Assembly: GCF_000751775.1 (NCBI RefSeq)
Contig: NZ_CCRF01000038.1
Span: 24,328 to 88,327, forward strand
Direction of reading: 5' to 3'
From: Caldibacillus thermoamylovorans
GTDB taxonomy: Bacteria > Bacillota > Bacilli > Bacillales > Caldibacillaceae
DNA: 64,000 nucleotides
Shown: piece after piece, positions 51,574-61,103 of the stretch
Layout of the letters: each line of letters opens with the position of its first letter
Position numbering within the stretch: position 1 is the first letter of the stretch
Made by a program: the position numbers and the translations under genes
The notes under the pieces: generated by a model
What the model was told of the DNA's origin: nothing
Seen by the model: the letters and a program-made list of their open reading frames with translations, nothing else
The model's database searches: none

Positions 51574-53280
51574 ATGGTTTTTAAAGAGGTTATTGTATTA
51601 TCAATTTTCGAGTCCTTAAATAGTAAAGAGATTTTTTCCGTTTCAAAAACAGACATTGAAAAAGCGATAGAAATCCCGCCCCAAGGAAAAATGGGAGATT
51701 ATGCCTTTCCATGTTTTTTGTTGGCTAGCATAATGAAAAAGTCACCTGCGCAAATTGCAGCTGAACTCGGAAAAAGTATACAGCATCCGTATATTGAGCA
51801 TGTTGACGTTGTTGGTCCCTATGTAAACTTCTTTCTTAACAGACAAGCAGTAGGTAGGAAAATTATTGATGAAATACTGAAGAAAAAAGCAAGATATGGA
51901 GATTTATCCATCGGTCAGGGTGAAAATATCACAATTGATCTTTCCTCACCAAATATTGCAAAGCCATTTTCCATGGGTCACCTACGCTCTACCGTCATCG
52001 GTAATGCTTTGGCAAATATTGTTGAAAAATGCGGATTTACGTCGGTGAAAATTAATCATTTGGGCGATTGGGGAACTCAATTTGGGAAACTAATTACTGC
52101 ATACAAGATGTGGGGAGATGAAGAGAGGGTTAAAGCGAATCCGATTCAAGAACTGCTTGCTTTATATGTTCGTTTTCATGAAGAGGCGGAAAAAGATTTT
52201 GAGCTTGAAGAAGAAGGACGTCACTGGTTTAAAAAATTAGAAGATGGTGATGAAGAAGCACTATACTTATGGAAATGGTTTCGCACTGCTTCTTTAAAGG
52301 AATTTGGACGGATTTACCAGCTTTTGGGTATTGAATTTGATTCCTATCATGGGGAAGCTTTTTACAATGACAAAATGGAGGCAGTTATCAAGGAGTTGGA
52401 AGAAAAGAATTTGTTAACAGAATCCGATGGGGCGATGGTTGTCAGATTGGAAGAATCCAATTTGCCGCCTTGTCTTATAAAAAAGTCTGATGGCGCCACT
52501 TTATATGCAACGAGAGACTTAGCGGCAGCCCTTTATCGGAAGCGGGAATATCATTTTGCAAAATCTTTTTACGTTGTCGGAGGAGAACAAGCACTTCATT
52601 TCAAACAACTATTCCTTGTTTTAAAAAAGATGGGATATACGTGGGCGGATGAATTATACCATATTCCATTTGGGATGATGCTTAAAGATGGAAAAAAGAT
52701 GTCTACGAGGAAGGGAAAAATTGTCCTTTTAGAGGAAGTACTGCATGATGCAATCAAAGCTGCAAGGGATGCAATTGAGAGTAGAAATCCTAATCTGGAG
52801 AATAAGGATGAAATTGCACGGATGGTCGGTGTAGGGGCTGTCATTTTTCACGATTTAAAAAATGATCGCTTAAACGATATCGAGTTTTCTCTTGAAGCGA
52901 TGCTTACCTTTGAAGGAGAAACCGGGCCTTATCTTCAATATACGTATGCCCGTACATGTTCATTATTACGAAAAAGTCATGTACCAAATTCTCACACTAG
53001 TTTATATGAGGTTTTTGAAGATGACAAAGTTTGGCCGATTATTTTTTTATTATCGAGATTTGAGGAGGTAATTGCATCCGCATTTTTTGAACTCAATCCG
53101 TCGCGTATCGCAAAATATTTGCTGGATTTGTCTCAACAGTTCAACAAATATTATGGTACCGTTAAAATACTTGAAGAAAATGACGGACTTGTTGCAAGGT
53201 TGAAGCTGGTTAAAGCTACCTCTATTGTATTAAGGGAAGGATTGCGTTTATTGGGTATCGGGACACCGGAGCGTATGTAA
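51574..53280 (+). CDS. argS: Arginyl-tRNA synthetase
   Basis: A 568-residue class I synthetase. The HIGH-type motif is SSPNIAKPFSMGHLRSTVIG (FSMGHLRS), KMSKS is replaced by the ArgRS form KKMSTRKGK, and the C-terminal DALR anticodon domain ends with TYARTCSLL...LGIGTPERM. The Add-1 N-terminal domain is present. Start ATG 51574 is six bases after GGAGG. The Arg T-box in the leader places it under amino-acid-starvation control; T-box-driven ArgRS in Bacillaceae is often a second copy next to a constitutive one, which cannot be judged here. Confidence 0.95.
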   Translation: MVFKEVIVLSIFESLNSKEIFSVSKTDIEKAIEIPPQGKMGDYAFPCFLLASIMKKSPAQIAAELGKSIQHPYIEHVDVVGPYVNFFLNRQAVGRKIIDEILKKKARYGDLSIGQGENITIDLSSPNIAKPFSMGHLRSTVIGNALANIVEKCGFTSVKINHLGDWGTQFGKLITAYKMWGDEERVKANPIQELLALYVRFHEEAEKDFELEEEGRHWFKKLEDGDEEALYLWKWFRTASLKEFGRIYQLLGIEFDSYHGEAFYNDKMEAVIKELEEKNLLTESDGAMVVRLEESNLPPCLIKKSDGATLYATRDLAAALYRKREYHFAKSFYVVGGEQALHFKQLFLVLKKMGYTWADELYHIPFGMMLKDGKKMSTRKGKIVLLEEVLHDAIKAARDAIESRNPNLENKDEIARMVGVGAVIFHDLKNDRLNDIEFSLEAMLTFEGETGPYLQYTYARTCSLLRKSHVPNSHTSLYEVFEDDKVWPIIFLLSRFEEVIASAFFELNPSRIAKYLLDLSQQFNKYYGTVKILEENDGLVARLKLVKATSIVLREGLRLLGIGTPERM

Positions 53281-53348
53281 AATTAAGTGTAGAATCCGTG
53301 ACATGGCAGGAGTACCAATTATCGGATTTCCAATGAATTTAGCCAAAA

Positions 53349-53378
53349 AGGACCGGGCGTACTTTGCCCGGTTTTCTT
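53349..53378 (+). terminator. Terminator after argS
   Basis: ACCGGGC (53352-53358) pairs perfectly with GCCCGGT (53366-53372), followed by TTTCTT. Confidence 0.85.
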
Positions 53379-53495
53379 ACAATTAGAAAGTGAAATTCTG
53401 TTAAATTATTTCTACCGCATTCTGGATGTGCAAGAAAGAAGGACAGTGTGTCACTCCCAGCACCATGCTTAGGTCAACTATTTTCTGTTCAGCGA

Positions 53496-54530
53496 TTACT
53501 TGGATATTCGCGGAAATCCTCTTTCATACTGAACCGGAATGTCTATTTGCTTTTTCAATTGGACGGCTGCTTCCAATGTCCAGTACGGATTACGTAACAT
53601 TCCACGACCGACGGCAACAAGATCGGCATCTTCATTTCCGATTATTGAATTTGCTAAGATTGGATCGTCTAATTTTCCAACAGCAATAACCGGAACATGT
53701 AAAGCCTGTTTGATCTGTCTGGCTAAAGGCACTTGATAACCTGCATGGACACCCGGTTGTCCACCACTGCCAATTGGACCTTCTCCACCTGTACTAACAT
53801 GGAAAAGATCAATTCCTGCTTTTTGATATTCTTTGGAAAACTCGACTGCATAATCGCCGCCATAGCCACCGTCAACATATTCAGCTGCTGAAATGCGCAT
53901 AATCAGCGGCATATCGGCAGGAACTTCACTCTTTGCCGCCTCGACAACTTCTCTGCCAAATTTGGTTAAGTCTTTTCCGTATTCATCATGACGCTTATTT
54001 GTTAAAGGTGAATGAAATTGGTGAATTAAGTAGCCGTGTGCCCCGTGAATTTCAATCACATCAAAACCGGCTTTTACAGCACGACGGACACTCATGCGGA
54101 ATTTTTCCACCATCTCTTTCACTTCATCCGTTGTTAGTTCACGTGGAGTTTTGAAATCATGGTTAAACGGAATGGGTGATGGTGCAACAGGTGTCGGGGC
54201 ATCTTGAGCTTTTCGCCCGGCATGTCCAATTTGGATTCCTACTTTTGCTCCGTAATTATGGCAGGCTTCAATTATCCGTTGAAAAGCAGGTATCGCTTCA
54301 TCTGACCACAAACCTAAATCATAATCAGTAATCCGTCCATCCGGTTCCACGTCCGTCATTTCGAAAATGATTAGTCCCGCACCACCAATTGCCCGACTTA
54401 CGTAATGAACATAATGCCAGTCATTTGGAATACCATCTTTTTTTGTTACCGAATATTGACACATTGGGGGCATGACCACCCGGTTTTTTAATTTCAGTCC
54501 TTTTAATTGAAATGGATCAAATAAACTCAT
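53496..54530 (-). CDS. namA: NADPH dehydrogenase NamA (old yellow enzyme, YqjM type)
   Basis: A 344-residue FMN-dependent ene-reductase. The YqjM-type residues are all visible: redox-tuning Cys24 and Tyr26 in PPMCQYS, and the substrate-binding His162 and His165 in HGAHGYLIHQF. NADPH/FMN features include HAGRKAQDAP, STGGEGPIGS and VGRGMLRNPYW. It reduces activated C=C bonds of xenobiotics and quinones. Start ATG 54530. Monocistronic; convergent with argS. Confidence 0.95.
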   Translation of the reverse strand: MSLFDPFQLKGLKLKNRVVMPPMCQYSVTKKDGIPNDWHYVHYVSRAIGGAGLIIFEMTDVEPDGRITDYDLGLWSDEAIPAFQRIIEACHNYGAKVGIQIGHAGRKAQDAPTPVAPSPIPFNHDFKTPRELTTDEVKEMVEKFRMSVRRAVKAGFDVIEIHGAHGYLIHQFHSPLTNKRHDEYGKDLTKFGREVVEAAKSEVPADMPLIMRISAAEYVDGGYGGDYAVEFSKEYQKAGIDLFHVSTGGEGPIGSGGQPGVHAGYQVPLARQIKQALHVPVIAVGKLDDPILANSIIGNEDADLVAVGRGMLRNPYWTLEAAVQLKKQIDIPVQYERGFPRISK

Positions 54531-54905
54531 GCCTTTCCCTCGCTTTCAAAACTAAAGAATATATATATTATATCATTTCATGACAAGAATATTGGCGGAT
54601 ATGCTTTTGCGTTATATTGAGAAAAATCCAAAAATCGGAGTATTTAGCTCGCATTCACGAGCAGCAAAATCCCCACCTCAAGATTTTCGCAAACAGCGCG
54701 GTAAATGGAATATTTTAGTAATTTTTTTATAATCCTTTATACTTTTAAACCTGAACCGATAATAAATACATAGACTGCTCTTATAACGAAAACGATACTT
54801 CTTAGTAAGAAGCTGCCTATTGCAAAAACTTCTAATCTACAGGAATTTCGGGAAACCGATCCGAATGTTTTTAACCATGTATTTTAGAAAAGAGGTAATG
54901 GATAT
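54531..54905. other. Intergenic region, nothing recognised
   Basis: A 375-bp gap between the divergent namA and EAL genes. A short GCTCG/CGAGC hairpin near 54648-54662 is the only structure seen. Confidence 0.4.
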
Positions 54906-55655
54906 ATGGAATTATTATTGGATAACCAATCTTTAAATAACTCGGAATTTTATCATGTTGTACAACCAATCGTTAATCTTGTGGAAAAAAGAATCCATGG
55001 GTTTGAGTTTTTGCTTCGATCAAAGCAAATCCAAAATCCTGAGAAATTATTTGGCATGGCTGAGAAAAATCATCAACTAAATGAACTGGACAAAATATCG
55101 GTCTATAAAATTTTTGAAACGGTCGCAAATTCTAAGGGAGCTTTAGACGAATACCAACTTTTTATTAATGTTTATCCGTCAACAATGGTTGATCCGGACT
55201 TTTTAGAAAGCTTAAAAGAACTGGCTGCCGGATCAAATATTCATCCGAATTCCATCGTGTTTGAAATAAATGAAGCGGAGGAAATTTTGGATATCGAGTT
55301 TTTTAAAGAAACAGTTGTTAAATTGAAACAAATGGGATTTTTGATTTCGCTTGACGATATTGGGAAAGGTCAGGCGAATATGAAAAATTTAATTGAAATT
55401 GACCCGAATGTCGCAAAATTGGACTTGTACTTTTCTGAAGATTTAGCTTTCTCCCCGAAAAAACAAGATTTTATTTACTATTTTCATCAATTTTTAGGTC
55501 ATCATGCAAAAATTGTACTGGAAGGGTTGGAGAAGGAAGAAGATTTGCAAGCAGCTAAACAACTAGGTGTATCTTATGGTCAGGGTTACTATCTTGGAAA
55601 ACCACAGCCATTGGAATTTTATGTAAATGGATTGAATGACGAACGGACGAAATGA
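54906..55655 (+). CDS. Stand-alone EAL-domain protein (c-di-GMP phosphodiesterase or receptor)
   Basis: A 249-residue single EAL domain without GGDEF, PAS or membrane parts. The motif that names the family reads EFL (in HGFEFLLRS, E34), but the residues that bind metal and substrate are kept: N88 (FINVYP), E120 (FEINE), D150-D151 (LDDIGKG), K171 (AKLDL), E206 (LEGLE) and Q226 (GQGYYLGKP). Loop 6 (DDFGTGYSS in the standard) is DDIGKGQAN. Hydrolysis of c-di-GMP is thus plausible but altered; a receptor role is the alternative. Start ATG 54906 follows AGAGGTAATGG. Confidence 0.88.
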   Translation: MELLLDNQSLNNSEFYHVVQPIVNLVEKRIHGFEFLLRSKQIQNPEKLFGMAEKNHQLNELDKISVYKIFETVANSKGALDEYQLFINVYPSTMVDPDFLESLKELAAGSNIHPNSIVFEINEAEEILDIEFFKETVVKLKQMGFLISLDDIGKGQANMKNLIEIDPNVAKLDLYFSEDLAFSPKKQDFIYYFHQFLGHHAKIVLEGLEKEEDLQAAKQLGVSYGQGYYLGKPQPLEFYVNGLNDERTK

Positions 55656-55841
55656 ATGAAATATAATCTGAACGGTAGGTCAAAAGATTTTCAGATTGGA
55701 ATATAGCCTTTTCCTGCATTATTATTGCGGTCCGCCTTAGTTTTGACAGAAGAAGGCAATTTTCGCAAGTTATTCCCACCAGAAAGTGAAACAGTAAACC
55801 TTATTTCCATTATAAAAAAGATAAAAACTGAAATAAATAAG

Positions 55842-55891
55842 TTGACATTGATAATGATTATCATTAAAATTGTAATTGATAATGATTATCA
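55842..55891 (+). promoter_or_regulatory. Fur-controlled promoter with two Fur boxes
   Basis: TTGACA (55842-55847), 17-bp spacer, TAAAAT (55865-55870). TGATAATGATTATCA, the perfect 7-1-7 Fur box, occurs at 55849-55863 inside the spacer and again at 55877-55891 around the transcription start. Two Fur dimers would block this promoter when iron is plentiful. Confidence 0.93.
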
Positions 55892-55961
55892 TTTTTAATA
55901 TGATAGAATAAACATTTACTAGTTAGACAGTACATAAAAATCAGGAAAGTGAACAGCGCCT

Positions 55962-56909
55962 ATGAAGAAGAGATACCTACTCCTAGTACTGATTATCCTT
56001 TCGCTTATATCCCTCTTTATCGGGGTATCAGATATTTCAGTGATGGATATCTTTCATTTAACAGATAAACAATGGCAAATATTAGTAGTCAGTAGAATTC
56101 CAAGGCTAATCAGTATTATTGTCTCGGGGGCATCGCTGAGTATTGCCGGGCTGATTATGCAAAGCTTAAGTCGAAATAAATTCGTCTCACCAACAACAGC
56201 GGGTACGATGGATTTTGCCCGACTGGGAATTCTCGTTGCTATGATTGTTTTTGCCGGTGCCGGTTCACTTAGCAAAATGTTTGTTGCTTTTGTATTCGCT
56301 TTAGCAGGGACCTTCCTGTTTATGAAAATCTTAGAAAGAATTAAATTTAAGGATGCGATATTTATCCCGCTTGTCGGGTTAATGCTAGGAAATATTGTCA
56401 GTTCAATTGCAACATTTTTTGCCTATCAAAATGATTTAATTCAAAATATCTCATCATGGTTAATTGGTGATTTTTCCATCATTTTAAAAGGAAATTATGA
56501 ATTAATTTTTATTAGTGTGCCACTCTTGTTTATTGCGTATCTTTATGCCAACAAATTTACAATTGCCGGAATGGGGGAGGATTTTTCAAAAGGTCTTGGT
56601 TTAAACTACCGTCAAGTAGTTAATCTCGGTTTAATCATCGTTGCTCTTATTACATCATCGGTTGTCTTAACCGTTGGGGTAATCCCATTTTTGGGCCTTA
56701 TTATTCCTAATGTTGTTTCGATTTATCGAGGCGATCATTTGAAGAATAGTTTAGCCCCAACAGCAATTCTTGGTGCCATTTTTGTTCTGTTTTGCGATAT
56801 TCTCGGTCGAGTGATTATTTATCCGTATGAAATTCCAATCAATTTGACAGTAGGTGTTATTGGCAGTGCAATTTTTATTTACTTATTATTGAGGAGACAG
56901 GCACAATGA
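55962..56909 (+). CDS. yclN: Iron-siderophore ABC transporter permease (YclN type)
   Basis: A 315-residue FecCD-type permease with about nine or ten helices. SRIPRLISIIVSGASLSIAG is the signature first block, NKFVSPTTAGTMDFARLGIL is the YclN-specific stretch and VGVIPFLGLIIPNVVSIYRGD the ATPase contact loop. B. subtilis YclNOPQ imports petrobactin; the same gene order here supports a catecholate siderophore. The gene starts the Fur-controlled operon and overlaps the next by four bases (ATGA). Confidence 0.92.
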   Translation: MKKRYLLLVLIILSLISLFIGVSDISVMDIFHLTDKQWQILVVSRIPRLISIIVSGASLSIAGLIMQSLSRNKFVSPTTAGTMDFARLGILVAMIVFAGAGSLSKMFVAFVFALAGTFLFMKILERIKFKDAIFIPLVGLMLGNIVSSIATFFAYQNDLIQNISSWLIGDFSIILKGNYELIFISVPLLFIAYLYANKFTIAGMGEDFSKGLGLNYRQVVNLGLIIVALITSSVVLTVGVIPFLGLIIPNVVSIYRGDHLKNSLAPTAILGAIFVLFCDILGRVIIYPYEIPINLTVGVIGSAIFIYLLLRRQAQ

Positions 56910-57856
56910 ACTACAAAACGAAAACTTGGCTTTTGGCTGCCCTATCTGTCATATTCATATGTCTCTTCTTATTTACTGATATAACCGGGAATTGGGAATA
57001 TATATTAGAAAGAAGAACGTATAAAGTCGCTGCCATCATATTAACCGGGGTTTCCATTGCACTTGCAACCGTTGTATTTCAAACGATTACGCAAAACAGG
57101 ATTCTCACACCAAGCATTTTAGGTTTAGATTCTCTATACATGTTAATTAATACGTTTATTATCTTTGTCTTTGGTTCAACCACATTAACATCAACCGATA
57201 AAAATATTCAGTTTATCGTTATTGTTGCCATTATGATTTTATTCTCCGGGTTGCTTTACAAGCTGTTATTTAAACGGAATGAACAAAATATATACTTTCT
57301 TTTATTAATCGGATTTATTATCGGTACATTCTTTGATAGCTTTTCGTCATTCATGCAAGTGCTAATTGATCCAAACGAGTTTCAAATCGTACAAGATCGA
57401 ATGTTTGCATCATTTAACAATATAAATACGGATGTGTTATTATTAGCTACTGTTCTTATCATACTAACACTGCTCTTGTTTTTAAGATTCTTTAAATACT
57501 TAGATGTGCTTGCACTCGGGCGCGATCATGCCATTAATTTAGGAGTCGATTTCGATTATGTTGTAAAAAGATTGCTTGTCATTGTTGCCATACTCATTTC
57601 GATTTCAACAGCACTGGTCGGACCGATTACATTTCTGGGACTCCTAGTTTCAAATCTTGCCTATGAATTTTTAAAAACCTATCGACATTTCTATCTGTTG
57701 CTCGGTGCCAGCCTAATCAGTGTGGTTGCATTAGTTGGCGGACAATTAGTCGTTGAAAGGATTTTCACCTTCTCGACAACCTTAAGTGTCATTATCAATT
57801 TCATTGGCGGTGTTTATTTCATATACCTCTTGTTAAAGGAGAATCGATCATGGTAG
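56906..57856 (+). CDS. yclO: Iron-siderophore ABC transporter permease (YclO type)
   Basis: A 316-residue FecCD-type permease pairing with YclN. It has KVAAIILTGVSIALATVVFQ and the LVGPITFLGLLVSNLAYEFL contact loop. Start ATG 56906 is in a four-base overlap with yclN; it overlaps the ATPase gene by seven bases. Confidence 0.92.
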   Translation: MNYKTKTWLLAALSVIFICLFLFTDITGNWEYILERRTYKVAAIILTGVSIALATVVFQTITQNRILTPSILGLDSLYMLINTFIIFVFGSTTLTSTDKNIQFIVIVAIMILFSGLLYKLLFKRNEQNIYFLLLIGFIIGTFFDSFSSFMQVLIDPNEFQIVQDRMFASFNNINTDVLLLATVLIILTLLLFLRFFKYLDVLALGRDHAINLGVDFDYVVKRLLVIVAILISISTALVGPITFLGLLVSNLAYEFLKTYRHFYLLLGASLISVVALVGGQLVVERIFTFSTTLSVIINFIGGVYFIYLLLKENRSW

Positions 57857-58608
57857 ATATTAAACAGGTAACAAAAAGATATGGTAAGAAAGAAGTTATT
57901 AAAGATGTGTCTGTCAATATCGAAAAAGGGAAGATTACCTCATTTATCGGTCCGAACGGTGCCGGGAAAAGTACACTTCTTTCCATGGTCAGCCGACTCA
58001 TTTTAAAAGATGAAGGGGAAATTCTCATTGACGGGGCTGATATTACAAAAAAGAAAAGCGGGGATTTGGCGAAAAAAATTTCCATATTAAAACAATCAAA
58101 CAATGTAAATTTACGTTTAACTGTTCGGGAACTTGTATCTTTTGGCCGCTTTCCTTACTCTCAAGGAAAATTGTCAAAAGAAGATTGGGCATATGTTGAC
58201 GAAGCGATTGAATATATGGAATTACAGGAAATTGAGGATCACTATCTCGATGAACTGAGTGGCGGTCAAAAACAAAGAGCGTATATTGCTATGGTTATTG
58301 CTCAAGACACCGAATATATTTTGCTCGATGAACCGCTGAACAATCTGGATATGAAGCATTCGGTACAAATAATGAAAACATTAAGGAGATTAGTAGACGA
58401 GTTGGGTAAAACTGTCCTCCTTGTTATTCACGATATTAATTTTGCTTCCGTCTATTCGGATTATATTGTCGCTTTAAAAAATGGTCAAATTATTAAACAA
58501 GGAACGACCGACGAAATTATTAATCGTCAAGTATTACGCGATATTTATGATATGGATATGCATGTCCAAAATATCCAAAATTGCCGGTTCTGCTTTTACT
58601 TTTCATAG
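57850..58608 (+). CDS. yclP: Iron-siderophore ABC transporter ATPase (YclP type)
   Basis: A 252-residue ATPase. Walker A GPNGAGKSTLLS, signature LSGGQKQRAYIA, Walker B EYILLDEPLNNLDMKHS, and H-loop VIHDINFASVY are intact; the length and wording match FepC-type siderophore ATPases. Start ATG 57850 is after GGAG inside the end of yclO. A 200-bp gap with a large hairpin separates it from the lipoprotein gene. Confidence 0.93.
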   Translation: MVDIKQVTKRYGKKEVIKDVSVNIEKGKITSFIGPNGAGKSTLLSMVSRLILKDEGEILIDGADITKKKSGDLAKKISILKQSNNVNLRLTVRELVSFGRFPYSQGKLSKEDWAYVDEAIEYMELQEIEDHYLDELSGGQKQRAYIAMVIAQDTEYILLDEPLNNLDMKHSVQIMKTLRRLVDELGKTVLLVIHDINFASVYSDYIVALKNGQIIKQGTTDEIINRQVLRDIYDMDMHVQNIQNCRFCFYFS

Positions 58609-58636
58609 ATTTTTCGTGATTAAAAAAATAAAAAAA

Positions 58637-58688
58637 GAATAAGTGTCAGTATGGGTAGGGTGCGCGCAAAGGATATTGACACTTATTC
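58637..58688 (+). other. Intra-operon stem-loop between yclP and yclQ
   Basis: GAATAAGTGTCA (58637-58648) pairs perfectly with TGACACTTATTC (58677-58688) around a 28-base loop holding GTGCGCGC. An A-rich tract precedes it but no T-tract follows, so it is more likely an mRNA processing or stability element than a full terminator. Confidence 0.6.
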
Positions 58689-58807
58689 AGCAAGAAAAAA
58701 TATAAACTGATAATTATATTCTACCATGAATGAAAGACAATTTGTCTAGAAAAATGCTTTATCAAAAATATGAATCGAAACTTACTTATAACAAGGGGTG
58801 TTTGCTA

Positions 58808-59773
58808 ATGAAAAAATATTTGTTTTCACTACTTTTATTAATCATAACGTTTGGCTTGGTTGCTTGTGGGGGTACAGGAAGTTCCGATAAATCCAGTGGG
58901 AATTCATCCGATAAGGAAGCAGGGAAAAAGAATGAGACCGTAATGATTAAACACGCTCTCGGTGAAACAGAAGTAAAGAAAAATCCCAAAAAAATCGTTG
59001 TATTCGACTTCGGTATACTTGATACATTGGACAAAATGGGAATTGAAGTAATCGGTGTTCCTCAATCCGGGAAAATCCCGCCGTACTTGGAAAAATATGC
59101 AGATTCCAAATATGAAAATGTCGGGAGCCTTGTTGAACCTGATTTTGAAAAGATTGCGGAAATCGGACCTGATTTAATTATTACTTCCGGACGGCAAGCC
59201 GAACAATATGATGAGTTCAAAAAAATTGCACCGACGATTAATATTCAATTGGATGCAAAAAATTATGTAGACTCATTTAAAGAAAACGTTCAAATCATCG
59301 CACAAATCTTTGATAAAGAAGATTTTGTGAAAGATGAATTGGCAAAAATCGATGACCAAATTGCCAAAGTAAATAAGGAAGTCACGGCATTAAATAAAAA
59401 TGCTTTAATTGTGCTGGTTAATGAAGGAAAGGTCAGTGCCTTTGGTCCAGGTTCTCGTTTCGGACTTATTCACGATGTTCTCGGTTTTACACCGGCAGAC
59501 CCAAATATACAAGTGGATGTTCATGGTCAAGGTATTTCCTTTGAATATATTGTGGAGAAAAATCCCGATTACTTATTTGTCATTGACCGGACGGCCGTTG
59601 TTGGCGGAGAATCTTCCGCTAAAGAAGTTATAGAGAATGATCTTGTGAAAAATATGACTGCATATAAAGATGGACATATTGTCTACTTGGATCCAAACTA
59701 TTGGTATTTGTCCGGTGGCGGATTAGTGTCCGTATCTGAAATGATTTCCGAAATTGAAGATAGTATAAAATAA
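58808..59773 (+). CDS. yclQ: Siderophore-binding lipoprotein (YclQ type)
   Basis: A 321-residue periplasmic-binding-type lipoprotein with lipobox LVACGG (Cys20) and a Ser/Lys linker. The two lobes are joined by the long alpha-helix typical of class III binders (FEKIAEIGPDLIITSGRQAE in lobe one, NPDYLFVIDRTAVVGGESSA in lobe two). Start ATG 58808 follows AAGGGG; the longer open frame adds 26 residues before the signal peptide. Last gene of the Fur-controlled operon and likely made in excess. Confidence 0.93.
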   Translation: MKKYLFSLLLLIITFGLVACGGTGSSDKSSGNSSDKEAGKKNETVMIKHALGETEVKKNPKKIVVFDFGILDTLDKMGIEVIGVPQSGKIPPYLEKYADSKYENVGSLVEPDFEKIAEIGPDLIITSGRQAEQYDEFKKIAPTINIQLDAKNYVDSFKENVQIIAQIFDKEDFVKDELAKIDDQIAKVNKEVTALNKNALIVLVNEGKVSAFGPGSRFGLIHDVLGFTPADPNIQVDVHGQGISFEYIVEKNPDYLFVIDRTAVVGGESSAKEVIENDLVKNMTAYKDGHIVYLDPNYWYLSGGGLVSVSEMISEIEDSIK

Positions 59774-59799
59774 TGAAAGAAAATTTTTAAAGATTCGTG

Positions 59800-59832
59800 C
59801 GCTTGGTTATTTGTAACTAGGCGTTTTTTTTT
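59800..59832 (+). terminator. Terminator of the ycl operon
   Basis: CGCTTGGTTA (59800-59809) pairs with TAACTAGGCG (59814-59823), two G-T pairs, followed by nine T. Confidence 0.88.
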
Positions 59833-60040
59833 GAGGTGTCTAGAAATATCCGGCAAATATAGTTTGTTAAAAATACCCATAAAGGTAGCCGCATAAACTT
59901 CCTTGTGAGCTTATACTAATACTTAAGTCCAAAGATTTCCCGTAACAAATGAATTCATATCCTTGCTGGAATTTTTTACTTTTGATAACGTAATAAAAGA
60001 AAGTTAGCGACAAAGAATTTTTTATAAATGGGGTAGTTTG

Positions 60041-61102
60041 ATGAAAAAAATATACAGTAACATCATTGAATATCGTGGTACACATTATGATTTTGGATTT
60101 TTGCAAGGAGAATTGTTGCGAGATTCACTGCTCGTGAAAAATCGTGAAAAACAGTGGAAAGTACGAAGACCTCGTTTTACTGTACCGGAAGAAGAAGTGA
60201 AACGAGCCATTACAAGTGTTGCGCCGAAAATTTGGGAAGAAATTATCGGTTTACAGGATGCGCTTAAATGGCCGATGGAACGAGTCTTACGGGAGTTTGG
60301 CGGATATCGGGTGGAATATGTAAAATCCGGGTGTTCCATTGTTACCGGTGATAATTATTTAATTCGTAATTACGATTATCATCCAAAAACTTATGATGGG
60401 CGTTATACACTATTTCAGCCGACAGATGGCGGTTATGCCGTTGCCGGTCCGAGTCAAAGAATAACCGGAAGAATGGACGGAATCAATGAAAAGGGTCTGG
60501 CGATGGGGTATAATTTTATGAATCGAAAAAATCCGGGTGATGGGTTTGTTTGTAATATGATTGGACGTTTCATCCTGGAAACTTGTGCAAATGTTGACGA
60601 GGCCGTCTCGCTTTTAAAAGAAATACCGCACCGCCATTCATTCAGTTATATTGTCCATGATAAAAGCGGCATTACGAAAATAATTGAAACATCGCCACGA
60701 AAAGTAGTCGTGCGGGAAGGAAATGTCTGCACCAATCATTTTGAAATCATGGCAGAGGAAAATCGTCATTATTTGGTTGATTCAAAAAGGAGATTAGAAA
60801 TTATTGAAAAGGAAAGACCAAGTTTAAGGGATGGCAAGGCAGCCTTTCGCTTATTAAACGACACAAATCGAGGTGTGTTTTCCAAATTATACGGCAGCTG
60901 GGCGGGAACGATTCATACATCTGCCTATTTCCCGGGTAAATTAATGGCATGGTTTGCATTAGGTGGTGACCAAGAACCGGTCGAGATTGATTTTGCATGT
61001 TGGCTGAAAGGGGAAAATCTCGAAACCCACCGCATTTATGGGGAAGTAGATACCGAAATTCCATTCGTTCATTTAGATGAAGGGGCCGATTGGTTCAACT
61101 AA
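60041..61102 (+). CDS. C45-family autoproteolytic acyltransferase/hydrolase
   Basis: A 353-residue Ntn-hydrolase related to acyl-CoA:6-aminopenicillanic-acid acyltransferases and conjugated bile-acid/acyl-homoserine amidases. The likely nucleophile is Cys98 in VKSGCSIVTGDNYLIRNYDY, which would be freed by self-cleavage after Gly97; NYDYHP and GRMDGINEKGLAMGYNF are family hallmarks. Start ATG 60041 follows GGGG; one codon is dropped from the longest frame. Substrate unknown. Monocistronic. Confidence 0.85.
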   Translation: MKKIYSNIIEYRGTHYDFGFLQGELLRDSLLVKNREKQWKVRRPRFTVPEEEVKRAITSVAPKIWEEIIGLQDALKWPMERVLREFGGYRVEYVKSGCSIVTGDNYLIRNYDYHPKTYDGRYTLFQPTDGGYAVAGPSQRITGRMDGINEKGLAMGYNFMNRKNPGDGFVCNMIGRFILETCANVDEAVSLLKEIPHRHSFSYIVHDKSGITKIIETSPRKVVVREGNVCTNHFEIMAEENRHYLVDSKRRLEIIEKERPSLRDGKAAFRLLNDTNRGVFSKLYGSWAGTIHTSAYFPGKLMAWFALGGDQEPVEIDFACWLKGENLETHRIYGEVDTEIPFVHLDEGADWFN

Positions 61103-61103
61103 G

